NCBI RefSeq assembly: GCF_004087835.1
Contig: NZ_CP035119.1
Coordinates: 1,984,001-2,048,000 of the forward strand
Origin: Halorussus pelagicus
Lineage (GTDB): Archaea; Halobacteriota; Halobacteria; Halobacteriales; Haladaptataceae
Direction: 5' to 3'
Length of the DNA: 64,000 nucleotides
A program made the position numbers and the translations under genes. Below are positions 55,685 through 64,000 of this stretch, one piece after another. The notes below the pieces were generated by a model. That model had not been told where the DNA came from. It saw nothing but the letters and a program-made list of their open reading frames with translations, and did no database searches. Position 1 is the first letter of the stretch, and every line of letters begins with the position of its first letter.

Positions 55685-56955
55685 AACAACACCGCTTCGC
55701 GGATGTTCTCCAGTCCGAGCATCGTCATGACGAGGCGTTCGCCGCCGAGTCCCCACCCGGCGTGGGGCGGCATGCCGTACTTGAACATCGTGGTGTAGTA
55801 GTCGAACGCCGTGGGGTCCAAGCCCTGCTGTTCGAAGCCTTCGACCAATTTCTCGTAGCGGTGTTCGCGCTGGCCGCCCGAGACGAGTTCCATGCTCGGA
55901 GCCATCAGGTCGAACCCCGTCGAGAGGTCGGATTCGTCGTCGTGGTCCTTGATGTAGAAGGGCTTGCTGTCGCTCGGCCAGTCGGTGACGAAGTAGTGAC
56001 TTCCAACGTCGTCGCCCAGCGCCTTCTCGCCCTCGGTAGGGAGGTCGTCGCCCCAGACCAACTGGGCGTCGAGTTCGCCGGTGGCGTTGATGCGCTCGAT
56101 GGCCTCCTCGTAGGCGAGGCGGGGGAACTCGCCGTCGGGAACCTCGAAGTCGTCGTAACCGAGCGCTTCGAGTTGGGACTCGCAGTGCTGTGCGACGCCT
56201 TCGTAGGCCGCTTTCACGACGTGTTCGCAGGCGTCCATCGCGTCGTGGTGGTCGAAGAAGGCGCTCTCGAAGTCGATGGAGGTCGCCTCGTTGAGGTGGC
56301 GAGGCGTGTTGTGCTCCTCGGCCCGGAAGATGGGACCGATTTCGAAGACGCGCTCCAACCCGGAGCCGACCATCAGTTGCTTGAACAGTTGGGGCGACTG
56401 GTTCATGAACGCCTCCTCACCGAAGTAGGTGATGGGGAACAGTTCGGTGCCGCCTTCGGTGCCCGTGGCGACGATTTTGGGCGTGTTGATTTCGGTACCG
56501 CCGAGGTCGCGTAACGCTTCGCGGACCGACCGCAGGACCTCGGCGCGAATCTCGAAGACGGCCTTCGACTCGTCTCGCCGGAGGTCGAGCGTGCGGTTGT
56601 CCAGTCGGGTCGAGAGGTCAGCCTCGACCTTCCCCGAGGGGTCCAGCGGGAGTTCGGGGTCGGCCTCGGCGACGACCTTGACCGACTCGGGGACGATTTC
56701 GACCCCAGTAGGCGCGCGTTCCTCTGCCTCCACGTCGCCGGTGACGCGCACGACGCTCTCGCGGTTGACCTCCGTGCCGGTCGCCACGAGGTCGTCGTCC
56801 ATCTCCCCTTTCTCGAACTTGACCTGAATCTTCCCGGACGCGTCCCGGACGATGAGGAACGCGATGCCCCCGAGGTCCCGAATCTCGTGTGCCCATCCGG
56901 CGACGGTCGCGGTCTCGCCCGGTTCGGCGTCCGCGGCGTAAGTGCGGTCTCGCAT
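55654..56955 (-). CDS. aspS: aspartyl-tRNA synthetase (archaeal type)
   Basis: 433 residues. Class II synthetase for Asp, probably non-discriminating if an Asn-tRNA amidotransferase is present. The N-terminal OB fold ([20 protein letters not shown]) binds the anticodon; motif 2 ([14 protein letters not shown]) and motif 3 ([13 protein letters not shown]) are in the catalytic part. ATG 56955 is chosen over 56994 because GATTTTAAGTC lies about 25-30 bases upstream, a leaderless layout. The C-terminus [15 protein letters not shown] is duplicated just downstream. Confidence 0.95.
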   Translation of the reverse strand: MRDRTYAADAEPGETATVAGWAHEIRDLGGIAFLIVRDASGKIQVKFEKGEMDDDLVATGTEVNRESVVRVTGDVEAEERAPTGVEIVPESVKVVAEADPELPLDPSGKVEADLSTRLDNRTLDLRRDESKAVFEIRAEVLRSVREALRDLGGTEINTPKIVATGTEGGTELFPITYFGEEAFMNQSPQLFKQLMVGSGLERVFEIGPIFRAEEHNTPRHLNEATSIDFESAFFDHHDAMDACEHVVKAAYEGVAQHCESQLEALGYDDFEVPDGEFPRLAYEEAIERINATGELDAQLVWGDDLPTEGEKALGDDVGSHYFVTDWPSDSKPFYIKDHDDESDLSTGFDLMAPSMELVSGGQREHRYEKLVEGFEQQGLDPTAFDYYTTMFKYGMPPHAGWGLGGERLVMTMLGLENIREAVLFPRDRQRLSP

Positions 56956-57021
56956 GCACCCGAATTGCGCCGGGACAGACTTAAAATCGCTCACTTATTT
57001 GAACTACCTGTCCGATTCGAG

Positions 57022-57234
57022 TCACGTCTTGGCCCGCTCCTCGCGCAGAATCTCGTCGTAGAGTTCGGCCTTCGAGTCGTAGAACCGGTAGAACGTCCCG
57101 TTGGCGACGCCCGCCGGGTCGGTGAGGTCCGCGATTGTGGTCCCGTCGAGTCCGCGGCGAGCGAACAGGTCCCGGCCGGTCTCTCGGAGCGAGTCGCGGA
57201 TGCGCCCGCGCTCGTCGGCGTCGAAGCCCCGCAT
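57022..57234 (-). CDS. truncated TetR-type regulator
   Basis: 70 residues, consisting only of the N-terminal helix-turn-helix (LRETGRDLFARRGLDG then TTIADLTDPAGVANGTFYRFY). TetR proteins normally run to about 190 residues with a ligand-binding domain, which is missing here; the aspS promoter begins just after the stop. The ATG at 57234 overlaps the permease stop, so it is translated with the exporter. It may still bind DNA, or be a decaying gene. Confidence 0.75.
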   Translation of the reverse strand: MRGFDADERGRIRDSLRETGRDLFARRGLDGTTIADLTDPAGVANGTFYRFYDSKAELYDEILREERAKT

Positions 57235-58031
57235 CAGATGTCCCTCCGGCGGAACCACCACGCGCTGACCGCGACGAGCGCGGCGGTCCCCGCCAGCAGG
57301 ACGAGCGCGCCCGCCCAGTCGTACTCGCCGCCGACCAGAATCGCGGTCGGGTCGTAGTACCGGGTCGGGCTTATCGCGCCGAGCCAGCCCGCGTCGGCCG
57401 ACTGGCTGACCGTCTCCAGCAGGAAGAGCGCGAAGATGGCACCGAGACTGCCGCGCTTGGCCACGTCCGAGTCGTCCACGACGACCGAGAGGAGCAGGCC
57501 GATAGCGCCACAGGCCAACAGATACGGAATCGACAGCAGGTGGACCGCGACGAGGTCGGCGACCGGAATCGTCTCGCCGATGGCGGCGACAGCGGCGTAC
57601 ACCGCGACGCCGACGACGAGGTTGACCGCGACCACCACCGGCACCAGCGAGACGAACTTCTCGACCACGACGCGCCGCCGGGAGACGGGGGCGGCGAGCA
57701 ACACGTCCATCCGGCCGCGCTCCACGTCGCCAGCGACGAGGCCGCCCGCGACGTACGCGGTGTAGATGCCCAGCAGGAGCAACCAGAAGAACTGGTAGAG
57801 TTCGACCGCCAGAAAGCCCTCGATGGTGGTGATGGAGAACGCGCCCGTCGCGCCGAACGCGGTCTGCATCGCGGGCGGCAGACTCTCCATGTACGCGTCC
57901 AAGTCCGCGCCAGAGGTGGCGATAGAGGGAAAGAGCGCGACGAACAGGACCGACATCACGGCCAGCAGGAGTGCCAGCACGAGCGCGCCCCGAATCCTCC
58001 GCTCGGACTCGTAGGTCGCCACCTCAAGCAT
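57234..58031 (-). CDS. ABC-2 type exporter permease
   Basis: 265 residues with six membrane helices and a short first loop. It works with the ATPase encoded upstream and overlaps it in reading (start 58031, ATPase stop 58024). It ends TRYYDPTAILVGGEYD-type plus C-terminal helix. The exported substrate is unknown (lipid, drug or peptide). Confidence 0.88.
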   Translation of the reverse strand: MLEVATYESERRIRGALVLALLLAVMSVLFVALFPSIATSGADLDAYMESLPPAMQTAFGATGAFSITTIEGFLAVELYQFFWLLLLGIYTAYVAGGLVAGDVERGRMDVLLAAPVSRRRVVVEKFVSLVPVVVAVNLVVGVAVYAAVAAIGETIPVADLVAVHLLSIPYLLACGAIGLLLSVVVDDSDVAKRGSLGAIFALFLLETVSQSADAGWLGAISPTRYYDPTAILVGGEYDWAGALVLLAGTAALVAVSAWWFRRRDI

Positions 58032-58965
58032 CGGTCTCACCGCCCGCGGACGCGGCGGCGGTCGAACCGTTCGGGGTGCTCCGGTCGGCCGAGTCGTCGT
58101 AGAACTTCATGAACACGTCTTCGAGCGGAGCCTCCTCGATTTCTACGTCCACCACGCGATAGTTTCGGAGGTGGTCGAGCAGGGCGTCGTACTCGCCGGT
58201 GAACATGAACGAGGCGTCGCCGTCGCTCGCCTCGAAGTCGTGGACGCCCGGCAGGTCGAAGTCGGCGGCGTCGAGGGTCGATTCGACGCTGACGGAGACG
58301 TGTTTGCCTGACCGGTCCAGTAGCTCTTCGACGCCCTCCATCGCCACGAGGCGGCCGTCGCGGATGATTCCCACGCGGTCACAGACCTTCCGGACCTCGC
58401 TGAGGATGTGACTGGAGAAGAAGAACGTCGTCCCGCGGGCCTGTTCGTCCTCGATGAACTCGTAGAGGCGTTCCTGCATCAGGGGGTCCAACCCCGAGGT
58501 CGGTTCGTCCATGATGACGAGGTCCGGGTCGTGCATGAACGCCAGCACGAGCGCGAGTTTCTGCTTGTTGCCGGTCGAATACTCGCCGACCTCGCGTTCG
58601 ACCGGCGGGTCGAAGCGGTCAAGCAGGTCGTCGCTCCGCTCGTCGCCCTTGAGCGCGGCGTGGTAGCGAATCAGTCGTCGGCCGGTCACGCCCTCGTCCA
58701 AGCCGGGACTGCTCGGCAGGTAGCCGATTCGGCGCTTGGCGTCCACGAGCGCGCTCTCGTCGGTCACGTCGCGGCCGAGAACGGTCGCGGACCCGCCGGT
58801 CGGCGCGACGAACCCGAGCAGGGTCCGGATGGTCGTGGTCTTGCCCGCGCCGTTCGGGCCGAGGAAGCCAAACACCTCGCCGGACTCGACCTCGATGGAG
58901 AGGTCATCGATGCCGCGGGTGTCGCCGTAGTATTTCGTCAACCCGGTCGTTTCGATGGCGGTCAT
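58024..58965 (-). CDS. ABC exporter ATP-binding protein
   Basis: 313 residues. Walker A GPNGAGKTTTIRTL, signature YSTGNKQKLALVLAFM, and Walker B LVIMDEPTSGLDP. The signature is STGNK rather than LSGGQ, a variation seen in ABC-2 exporters. A C-terminal extension (about 215-300) is typical of the group. ATG 58965 was preferred to 59007. First gene of the exporter-TetR operon. Confidence 0.92.
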   Translation of the reverse strand: MTAIETTGLTKYYGDTRGIDDLSIEVESGEVFGFLGPNGAGKTTTIRTLLGFVAPTGGSATVLGRDVTDESALVDAKRRIGYLPSSPGLDEGVTGRRLIRYHAALKGDERSDDLLDRFDPPVEREVGEYSTGNKQKLALVLAFMHDPDLVIMDEPTSGLDPLMQERLYEFIEDEQARGTTFFFSSHILSEVRKVCDRVGIIRDGRLVAMEGVEELLDRSGKHVSVSVESTLDAADFDLPGVHDFEASDGDASFMFTGEYDALLDHLRNYRVVDVEIEEAPLEDVFMKFYDDSADRSTPNGSTAAASAGGETDA

Positions 58966-59093
58966 TCCCGATAGGTCACCGCGTGAATCGATTAACGTTT
59001 TGGTCACCTATTCACGAAGTCGGAACTGTCGATTGTCGCGGGACCGCGCCCGAAGTGGAACAATTCTTTCACCCTCGGGTCCCACGGAGGTGT

Positions 59094-59573
59094 ATGAGCG
59101 ACGACCGACTCGACGACCTCGACAAACACATCATCTACTCCCTCCAGAAGAACGCTCGCAAGGCCTCTACGAGTACCATCGCCGAACAGGCCGACGTGTC
59201 GGCCAGCACGGTCCGCCACCGGATTCGGCAACTCGAAGAGTCGGGCATCATTCACGGTTACTGCCCGTCCATCGACTACGAGGCGGCCGGGTTCCAACTC
59301 CTGACGCTCATCATCTGTACCGCGCCGATACCCGAGCGCGAGACGCTAGCCCAAAAAGCCAAGAAGGTCGAGGGCGTCGTCGCGGTCCGCGAAGTGATGA
59401 CCGGCCACGAGAACATCCACGTCGAGGTGCTGGGAACCGACGGCGACGACCTGAGCCGAATCGGTCAAGAACTCGACGGTCTCGGTCTCGAAATCGAGGA
59501 CGAGGACCTGATACGCAACGACTACGACAATCCCTACGAGGGATTCCGGACGTTCGACGCCGACGAGTCCTGA
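59094..59573 (+). CDS. Lrp/AsnC family regulator
   Basis: 159 residues: winged helix (LDKHIIYSLQKNARKASTST and IAEQADVSASTVRHRIRQLE) and a RAM ligand domain (about 70-145). The ATG is preceded by GGAGGTG at 4 bases, an unusually strong ribosome binding site for this window. Divergent from the ABC ATPase gene, so it may regulate the exporter. Ligand unknown. Confidence 0.92.
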   Translation: MSDDRLDDLDKHIIYSLQKNARKASTSTIAEQADVSASTVRHRIRQLEESGIIHGYCPSIDYEAAGFQLLTLIICTAPIPERETLAQKAKKVEGVVAVREVMTGHENIHVEVLGTDGDDLSRIGQELDGLGLEIEDEDLIRNDYDNPYEGFRTFDADES

Positions 59574-59747
59574 GTTTTCTCTTCCGTTCTGCAACCGGTT
59601 TCGGTAGTGTAACGCGACAGTCTCCGGTTCCGTCTCGACACGCCCGTCTTTTGACGGAGCGTTAATATAGAAGGCACATCTCCCCGAACCGTCGAAAAAT
59701 CCGATGATTTTATGCCTTCTCGGGGGCAACGGTCGGTTGATGGAACC

Positions 59748-59882
59748 ATGAGTTTACAACGTTCCCAGTCACCAGTAGCGGATTGCGGAATCGAGAGACC
59801 TGCCACGCGGCGGCGAACTGCACCGGTTCAGACCTACGGAGGTGAGTTCGGATGTCCCGCGAAAGACCGACCGCCGGGATAG
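59748..59882 (+). CDS. short upstream frame overlapping the trkA-like gene
   Basis: 44 residues (MSLQRSQSPVADCGIERPAT to end GCPAKDRPPG). It starts about 35 bases after GATTTTATGC, so it could be the first translated frame, and it ends 30 bases inside the next gene in another frame. It may be a leader whose translation feeds ribosomes onto the strong GGAGGTGA site at 59836-59843. No family match; could be chance. Confidence 0.3.
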   Translation: MSLQRSQSPVADCGIERPATRRRTAPVQTYGGEFGCPAKDRPPG

Positions 59883-60337
59883 CGTCCGCCGTCGGATTCG
59901 GGGGGAACGCCCGCGGAGGTAATCGCGCTCTCGTCGCCGGTGGGGGTCACATCGGTCGGACGGTGGCGTCACACCTGAGCGATGACTACGACGTTGCGTT
60001 CGTCAGTCGAAATCGGCGGGCGGTCGAACGCACCGAACGCGACGGTATCGATTCCCGACACGTCGAAGAGATGGACGCGGCCGCGTTGGGCGAGATAGGT
60101 GTCGAAAACGTTTCGGTCGCCATCGTCGCCTCGCCGGACGAAGCCGTCAATTTCCTCGTCGCGCAGTTGCTCCGCACGAGATTCGGCGTCGAGAACGTCG
60201 TCCTTCGGGTTGACGACTGCGAGAAAATGGACTCCTTCGACGACCTCGACGTGGAAGCCGTCTGTATTCCCGACCTGCTCGTTGAGGAACTGGCCGCTCG
60301 ACTCGAATCGTTCGCCGATGATGTCGCCGAACCCTGA
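59852..60337 (+). CDS. TrkA-N domain NAD-binding protein
   Basis: 161 residues, one Rossmann domain (RALVAGGGHIGRTVASHLSD) and no TrkA-C ligand domain. Usually it gates K+ or other transporters from the cytoplasmic side. It is followed after 6 bases by the amino acid transporter gene, so it is likely a regulatory subunit of that transporter. A GGAGGTGA site lies 8 bases before the ATG. Confidence 0.88.
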   Translation: MSRERPTAGIASAVGFGGNARGGNRALVAGGGHIGRTVASHLSDDYDVAFVSRNRRAVERTERDGIDSRHVEEMDAAALGEIGVENVSVAIVASPDEAVNFLVAQLLRTRFGVENVVLRVDDCEKMDSFDDLDVEAVCIPDLLVEELAARLESFADDVAEP

Positions 60338-60343
60338 CTACAA

Positions 60344-62557
60344 ATGCCGAAAGAACTCGAACGAGACCTCGGACTGTTCGCGGTAATTGCGATTAGTATC
60401 GGTGCGATGATCGGAAGCGGCATCTTCATTCTGCCCGCACTCGCACTGAAGTTAGCGGGACCCGCCGTCATACTGGCGTACTTCGTCGCGGGCTTGCTCG
60501 TCGTTCCCGCGGCGCTGAGCAAGGCCGAGATGGCGACCGCGATGCCCGAAGCCGGTGGCACGTACATCTACATCGAGCGCGGTATGGGACCGCTCCTCGG
60601 AACCGTCGCCGGACTGGGGACGTGGTTCTCGCTGTCGTTCAAGGGCGCGCTCGCGCTGGTCGGCGGCGTCCCCTATCTCGTTGTGCTATTCGACCTGCCG
60701 ATAAAGCCCGTGGCGCTCGGTCTCGCGGTCGTCCTCATCGCCGTCAACATGCTCGGAGCCAAGCAGACCGGCCGCCTGCAGGTCGGTATCGTCGTCGCCA
60801 TGCTCGCCGCGCTGGTCTGGTTCGTCGGCGGCGGGGCGGGGTCGATAGCGGCGGTCCAGTACGACGGCTTCTTCGATAAGGGCGCTGGCGGCGTGTTCGC
60901 GGCGACGGGACTGGTGTTCGTCTCCTACGCGGGGGTGACGAAGATAGCCAGCGTCGCCGAGGAGGTCGAAGACCCCAGCAGGAACATCCCGCTGGGCATC
61001 CTCGGGTCGCTCGGATTCACCACGCTCCTGTACGTCCTCATCGTCACCGTGGTCGTCGGCATCGTCCCCGGCGAGGAGTTGGCGGGGTCGCTGACCCCGA
61101 TGGCTGACGCCGCGCAGGTCGCGCTCGACCGACCCGGCGTCGTCGTCGTGGTCGTCGCGGCGATACTCGCGCTCGTCAGTACCGCCAACGCGGGGATACT
61201 CTCGTCGTCGCGCTACCCGCTGGCGATGAGCCGCGACAAACTGATGCCGCCCTCGCTCAGCACGATCAGCGAGCGATTCAACACGCCGACGCTCGCCATC
61301 TCGCTGACCGGCGGCGTGATGCTCGCGCTCATCGCGTTCGTCCCTGTCCTCGACATCGCAAAGCTCGCCAGCGCGTTCCAGATTCTCGTGTTCGTACTCA
61401 TCAACATCGCCCTCGTCGCGTTCCGAGAGGGTGACGTGGAGAGCTACGACCCCGACTTCGAGTCGCCACTCTACCCGTGGATGCAGGTCGTCGGCGCGGT
61501 CGGCGGTCTCGCGCTCCTCACCCAGATGGGGACCATCGCGCTCGTCGGCGCGGCGGTCATCATCGCCGCGTCCGTCGTCTGGTACTTCGCGTACGTCCGC
61601 GGGCGCATCGAGCGCGAGGGCGTCGCCAGAGACGCGGTCCGTCGGTCGGTCGGTCGCCGCGCCGTCGAAGAGACTCGCTCGACCCTCTCTGACGCGACCG
61701 GGTACGAGGTGCTGGTGCCCGTCACCGAGGAAACCAGCGAGGAGCGCGAGGCGTCGCTGTTGAGCATCGCGGCCGACCTCGTCCGACAGAGGGGCGGGAC
61801 GGTCCGGGTCGTCCAGTTCGACGAGGTGCCCGACCAGACGCCCCTCGAACGGGCGTCCGCCGAACAGTCGGCGGCCGACATCGAGTTCGAGGAGCGAACC
61901 GACCGACTCGCGGCCGACGTGGACGCGTCGGTCAAGTACGGCGAAATCGTGAGCCACGACACCAAGCACGCGATAGTCAACTTCGCGTCCCACCACGACT
62001 CAAACCTCATCGTCCTCGAACGCGACTCGCCCGAGGTGCCCCAGACGCTGTTCGCCGACGACTTCGAGTGGATACTCGACCACGCGCCCTGCGACGTGCT
62101 GGCGGTCGGCGGCCACGACCTCGGGTCGGTGAAGACGCTCGGCATCGTGACCGACAGAGGGCCGTACGACTCGCTGAAAGTCGGAGTCGCCAACGCGCTC
62201 GCCAGCGAGACGGGCGCGATCATCGAACTGCTCTACCCCGTCTCGCCGGACGCCAGTCCGAAGCGCCGCGAAACGCTCCGGGATTACCACGACGAAATCG
62301 CGTCGGTGTGTTCCGTGCCGGTCGAGTCCACGCTCGTGGAGTCGGACGGCGACACGCTGACCGACCTCACGAACGCGACCCGAGCGGTCGATCTCGTCGT
62401 GGTCGGCGACGACGGCGGTCGAACCCGTCGGTCGCTGTTCCGGCGCGACCGCGACCAAATCGCCGACGAGACGGCGACGCCGTCGATTCAGATTCACGCT
62501 CACGACTCCCGTCGACCGGGACTGTTCGGTCGATTGCTGGAACGGGTCGCGTTCTAA
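60344..62557 (+). CDS. APC amino acid transporter fused to universal-stress domains
   Basis: 737 residues. The first 420 are an APC permease with about 12 helices: GSGIFILPA start, EMATAMPEAGGTYIYIERGMG, and later helices. The last 300 are two USP-like domains (YEVLVPVTEETSEEREASLL, then VKTLGIVTDRGPYDSLKVG). The fusion, together with the TrkA-N neighbour, suggests nucleotide control of uptake. Substrate unknown, but cationic amino acids are common in this group. Confidence 0.9.
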   Translation: MPKELERDLGLFAVIAISIGAMIGSGIFILPALALKLAGPAVILAYFVAGLLVVPAALSKAEMATAMPEAGGTYIYIERGMGPLLGTVAGLGTWFSLSFKGALALVGGVPYLVVLFDLPIKPVALGLAVVLIAVNMLGAKQTGRLQVGIVVAMLAALVWFVGGGAGSIAAVQYDGFFDKGAGGVFAATGLVFVSYAGVTKIASVAEEVEDPSRNIPLGILGSLGFTTLLYVLIVTVVVGIVPGEELAGSLTPMADAAQVALDRPGVVVVVVAAILALVSTANAGILSSSRYPLAMSRDKLMPPSLSTISERFNTPTLAISLTGGVMLALIAFVPVLDIAKLASAFQILVFVLINIALVAFREGDVESYDPDFESPLYPWMQVVGAVGGLALLTQMGTIALVGAAVIIAASVVWYFAYVRGRIEREGVARDAVRRSVGRRAVEETRSTLSDATGYEVLVPVTEETSEEREASLLSIAADLVRQRGGTVRVVQFDEVPDQTPLERASAEQSAADIEFEERTDRLAADVDASVKYGEIVSHDTKHAIVNFASHHDSNLIVLERDSPEVPQTLFADDFEWILDHAPCDVLAVGGHDLGSVKTLGIVTDRGPYDSLKVGVANALASETGAIIELLYPVSPDASPKRRETLRDYHDEIASVCSVPVESTLVESDGDTLTDLTNATRAVDLVVVGDDGGRTRRSLFRRDRDQIADETATPSIQIHAHDSRRPGLFGRLLERVAF

Positions 62558-62593
62558 ACTCCGAAGAGAACGAAACTGCCGTCGCCCGCCGAT

Positions 62594-63316
62594 TCAGACC
62601 GACTCGGCGGTCGTCTTCTTGGCGTCCTTCGCGCCCTCGACGGTCTCGCGGACGGCCTCACAGCCCTCCTCGTGGACGAGATCGCCGACGACCACGGTAT
62701 CCGCGTGTTCGGCCATCGTGCGGGCCGACTCGTAGTCGTGGATGCCGCCGCCGTAGAACAGCGTCGCCTCTTCGAGCGCGTCCGCGGCGGCCGCGACGAC
62801 CTCGGGGTCGCCGAAGGTGCCCGAATACTCGATGTAGACGATTTCCTGCCCGAACATCTCCTCGGCGACTTCGGCGTAGGCCGCCACGTCCTCGGGGGTC
62901 TGGTTGCAGTCGGCCTCGGTGAGTTCCGCGACGCTGGCGTCGGGGTTCATGATGATGTACGCCTCCGTCGTGGTGCGGTCCCAGTTCACCTCGTCCATCC
63001 GGACCCACTCTTTGTGCGCGCCGGTAATCCACGACACCGCCCCGGCGTTCAACACGACCGGCACGAGATAGCCGTCCAGCGCGTCGTCCTCGACGACGAC
63101 GGCGGGGTTGCTCGGTTCCTGATACAGCGGCACGTCGTACTTCGCGCAGGCGTCGATGACTCGCTGCATCTTCTCGGTGGTCATGTCGAGGGTGCCACCG
63201 ATTTCGAGGGCGTCGGTGCCGGTTCGGCATACGTCCTCGAAGGTTTCGCCCTCCACGAGCGTCTTGTCCGGGTCCAGTTTGACGATGTGGTCCCAGTCGG
63301 TCCACGAACTACTCAT
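62594..63316 (-). CDS. (S)-3-O-geranylgeranylglyceryl phosphate synthase
   Basis: 240 residues of a TIM-barrel prenyltransferase. It makes the first ether bond of archaeal lipids from glycerol-1-phosphate and geranylgeranyl-PP. [23 protein letters not shown] and [10 protein letters not shown] are characteristic. Convergent with the transporter gene. Confidence 0.95.
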   Translation of the reverse strand: MSSSWTDWDHIVKLDPDKTLVEGETFEDVCRTGTDALEIGGTLDMTTEKMQRVIDACAKYDVPLYQEPSNPAVVVEDDALDGYLVPVVLNAGAVSWITGAHKEWVRMDEVNWDRTTTEAYIIMNPDASVAELTEADCNQTPEDVAAYAEVAEEMFGQEIVYIEYSGTFGDPEVVAAAADALEEATLFYGGGIHDYESARTMAEHADTVVVGDLVHEEGCEAVRETVEGAKDAKKTTAESV

Positions 63317-63532
63317 TGTTGGTGTAAACCGTACTGGGTGCTAAAACCTCTTCGGAACCGACTCTCAAAGCAGACTAAATCGAGCAGGTCCGGCAGTCAA
63401 TACCTCGATAACCGCAGTAACGTTCGATGATCTGATGACCGAGCAAAGTGGAAATGGCGAACTCACAACTCGTCAACATATGATAGATATTATAACATGC
63501 GTTTTATTAGTCTGTAGTATGGATTAATTGAC

Positions 63533-63907
63533 ATGGGAAATGAGAAAATATCCCGTCGAGCAGTGTTGAACAATGCGGCGAAAGCAGGCGGAGTCGGAGC
63601 CGCAGTGTCGTTCGGAGCCATCGGGAGCGTTTCTGCGACTGGTGAAATAGAGAACGATTCTGTCGAGACACAGTGTGCTGACGGAGACTATACGGTTATC
63701 GACGAGTGTACCTGTGTGGACCTCAACAATCAGTGCGAGGACCCGCCAAACAGTCCAGCCCTTTACTATCAAGTCAACTGGGAAAAGCGCGAGTACTGCG
63801 ACGGTCAGACCGTCTGGTACGCCGCCAGTGCTAACTGTGGCTACACGGCCGACTGTTCGCTTCCCAAATGTAACTCAGACCAGAGTCGCCCCTGCGACGG
63901 CGTCTGA
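63533..63907 (+). CDS. Tat-exported Cys-rich small protein
   Basis: 124 residues. Twin-arginine signal ISRRAVLNNAAKAGG plus hydrophobic GVGAAVSFG, then an acidic mature part of about 90 residues with nine Cys. No enzymatic motif. The gene and upstream region are AT-richer than the window average, with AT-rich promoter sequence around 63485-63530, which suggests recent transfer. It may be a halocin-like or adhesive peptide; no immunity gene is seen. The count of Cys is odd, so one may be free. Confidence 0.7.
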   Translation: MGNEKISRRAVLNNAAKAGGVGAAVSFGAIGSVSATGEIENDSVETQCADGDYTVIDECTCVDLNNQCEDPPNSPALYYQVNWEKREYCDGQTVWYAASANCGYTADCSLPKCNSDQSRPCDGV

Positions 63908-64000
63908 GAACGGTCTGGACGCAGTATTTTGCCGAAGAGAGTGAGACGTGACGAGCTCTCGGCTTTCCGATTATCTATTAGTCCGCCTTCGCCTGCCAGC

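Noticed and set aside
63435-63527. 30-codon frame just before the Tat protein gene
   Set aside because: It spans the AT-rich promoter of the next gene and has no ribosome site or TATA of its own; likely chance.

Overview
This is a stretch of haloarchaeal chromosome (class Halobacteria, Euryarchaeota). The evidence is high GC, very acidic proteins, archaeal-only genes (prefoldin beta, KEOPS Pcc1, RpoP, L37Ae, geranylgeranylglyceryl phosphate synthase, pantoate kinase with phosphopantothenate synthetase, TruD, Pth2), many leaderless starts with a TATA box 25-35 bases upstream, and haloarchaeal families such as HalX and HTH-10. I cannot name the genus. The chromosome is mostly ordinary housekeeping sequence, with a few accessory islands.

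Left end (1-3.9 kb): a class II lanthipeptide synthetase (LanM, 1067 aa) is followed, on the opposite strand, by two short 50-codon genes that look like its substrates. They share an acidic leader and a DDEMEF tail, with a variable Ser/Thr/Cys core between. Each has its own TATA box at the same distance from the start. This is the best candidate for a little-described system in the window. 4-7.9 kb: hydantoinase/5-oxoprolinase type HyuA-HyuB, with perfect palindromes inside both genes. 8.2-13.4 kb: a coupled DUF4129-membrane protein-DUF58-membrane protein operon, a HalX protein with a dead receiver domain, and a MoxR ATPase. 13.5-17.7 kb: tRNA-Ser(CGA), membrane proteins including TspO, a citramalate/isopropylmalate synthase, and a toxin-antitoxin pair with a palindromic operator.

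17.7-26.6 kb: an MFS transporter, DUF192, an HNH-like protein, a VOC protein, the GMP synthase glutaminase subunit, DUF2070, DoxX-like and HTH-10 proteins, then the L37Ae-RpoP-Pcc1-prefoldin-DUF3194 information-processing run. 26.6-31 kb: one gene for a 1442-residue secreted protein made of a 23-residue repeat domain, many Asp-rich calcium-type repeats and Thr-rich linkers. 31.2-36.5 kb: a small membrane protein, DUF2103, and a compact biotin operon bioB-bioU-bioF-bioD, in which BioU probably replaces the missing BioA. 36.6-41.6 kb: a zinc-ribbon remnant, TruD, Pth2, a membrane protein, dCTP deaminase and the thiamine regulator ThiR.

41.7-51.2 kb: a chemoreceptor, a methyltransferase, an RND exporter, an HTH/DUF7521 pair, an archaemetzincin-like protein, the thiazole synthase Thi4 (a likely ThiR target) and a cold shock protein. 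51.2-59 kb: a double AAA ATPase, the two archaeal CoA-pathway enzymes, an aspartyl-tRNA synthetase whose 3' end is partly duplicated downstream, and an ABC exporter with a TetR protein reduced to its DNA-binding half. 59-64 kb: an Lrp regulator, a TrkA-N protein coupled to an amino acid transporter with stress-protein domains, GGGP synthase, and an AT-richer gene for a Tat-exported Cys-rich small protein. No CRISPR array, insertion sequence, rRNA or replication origin was recognised.
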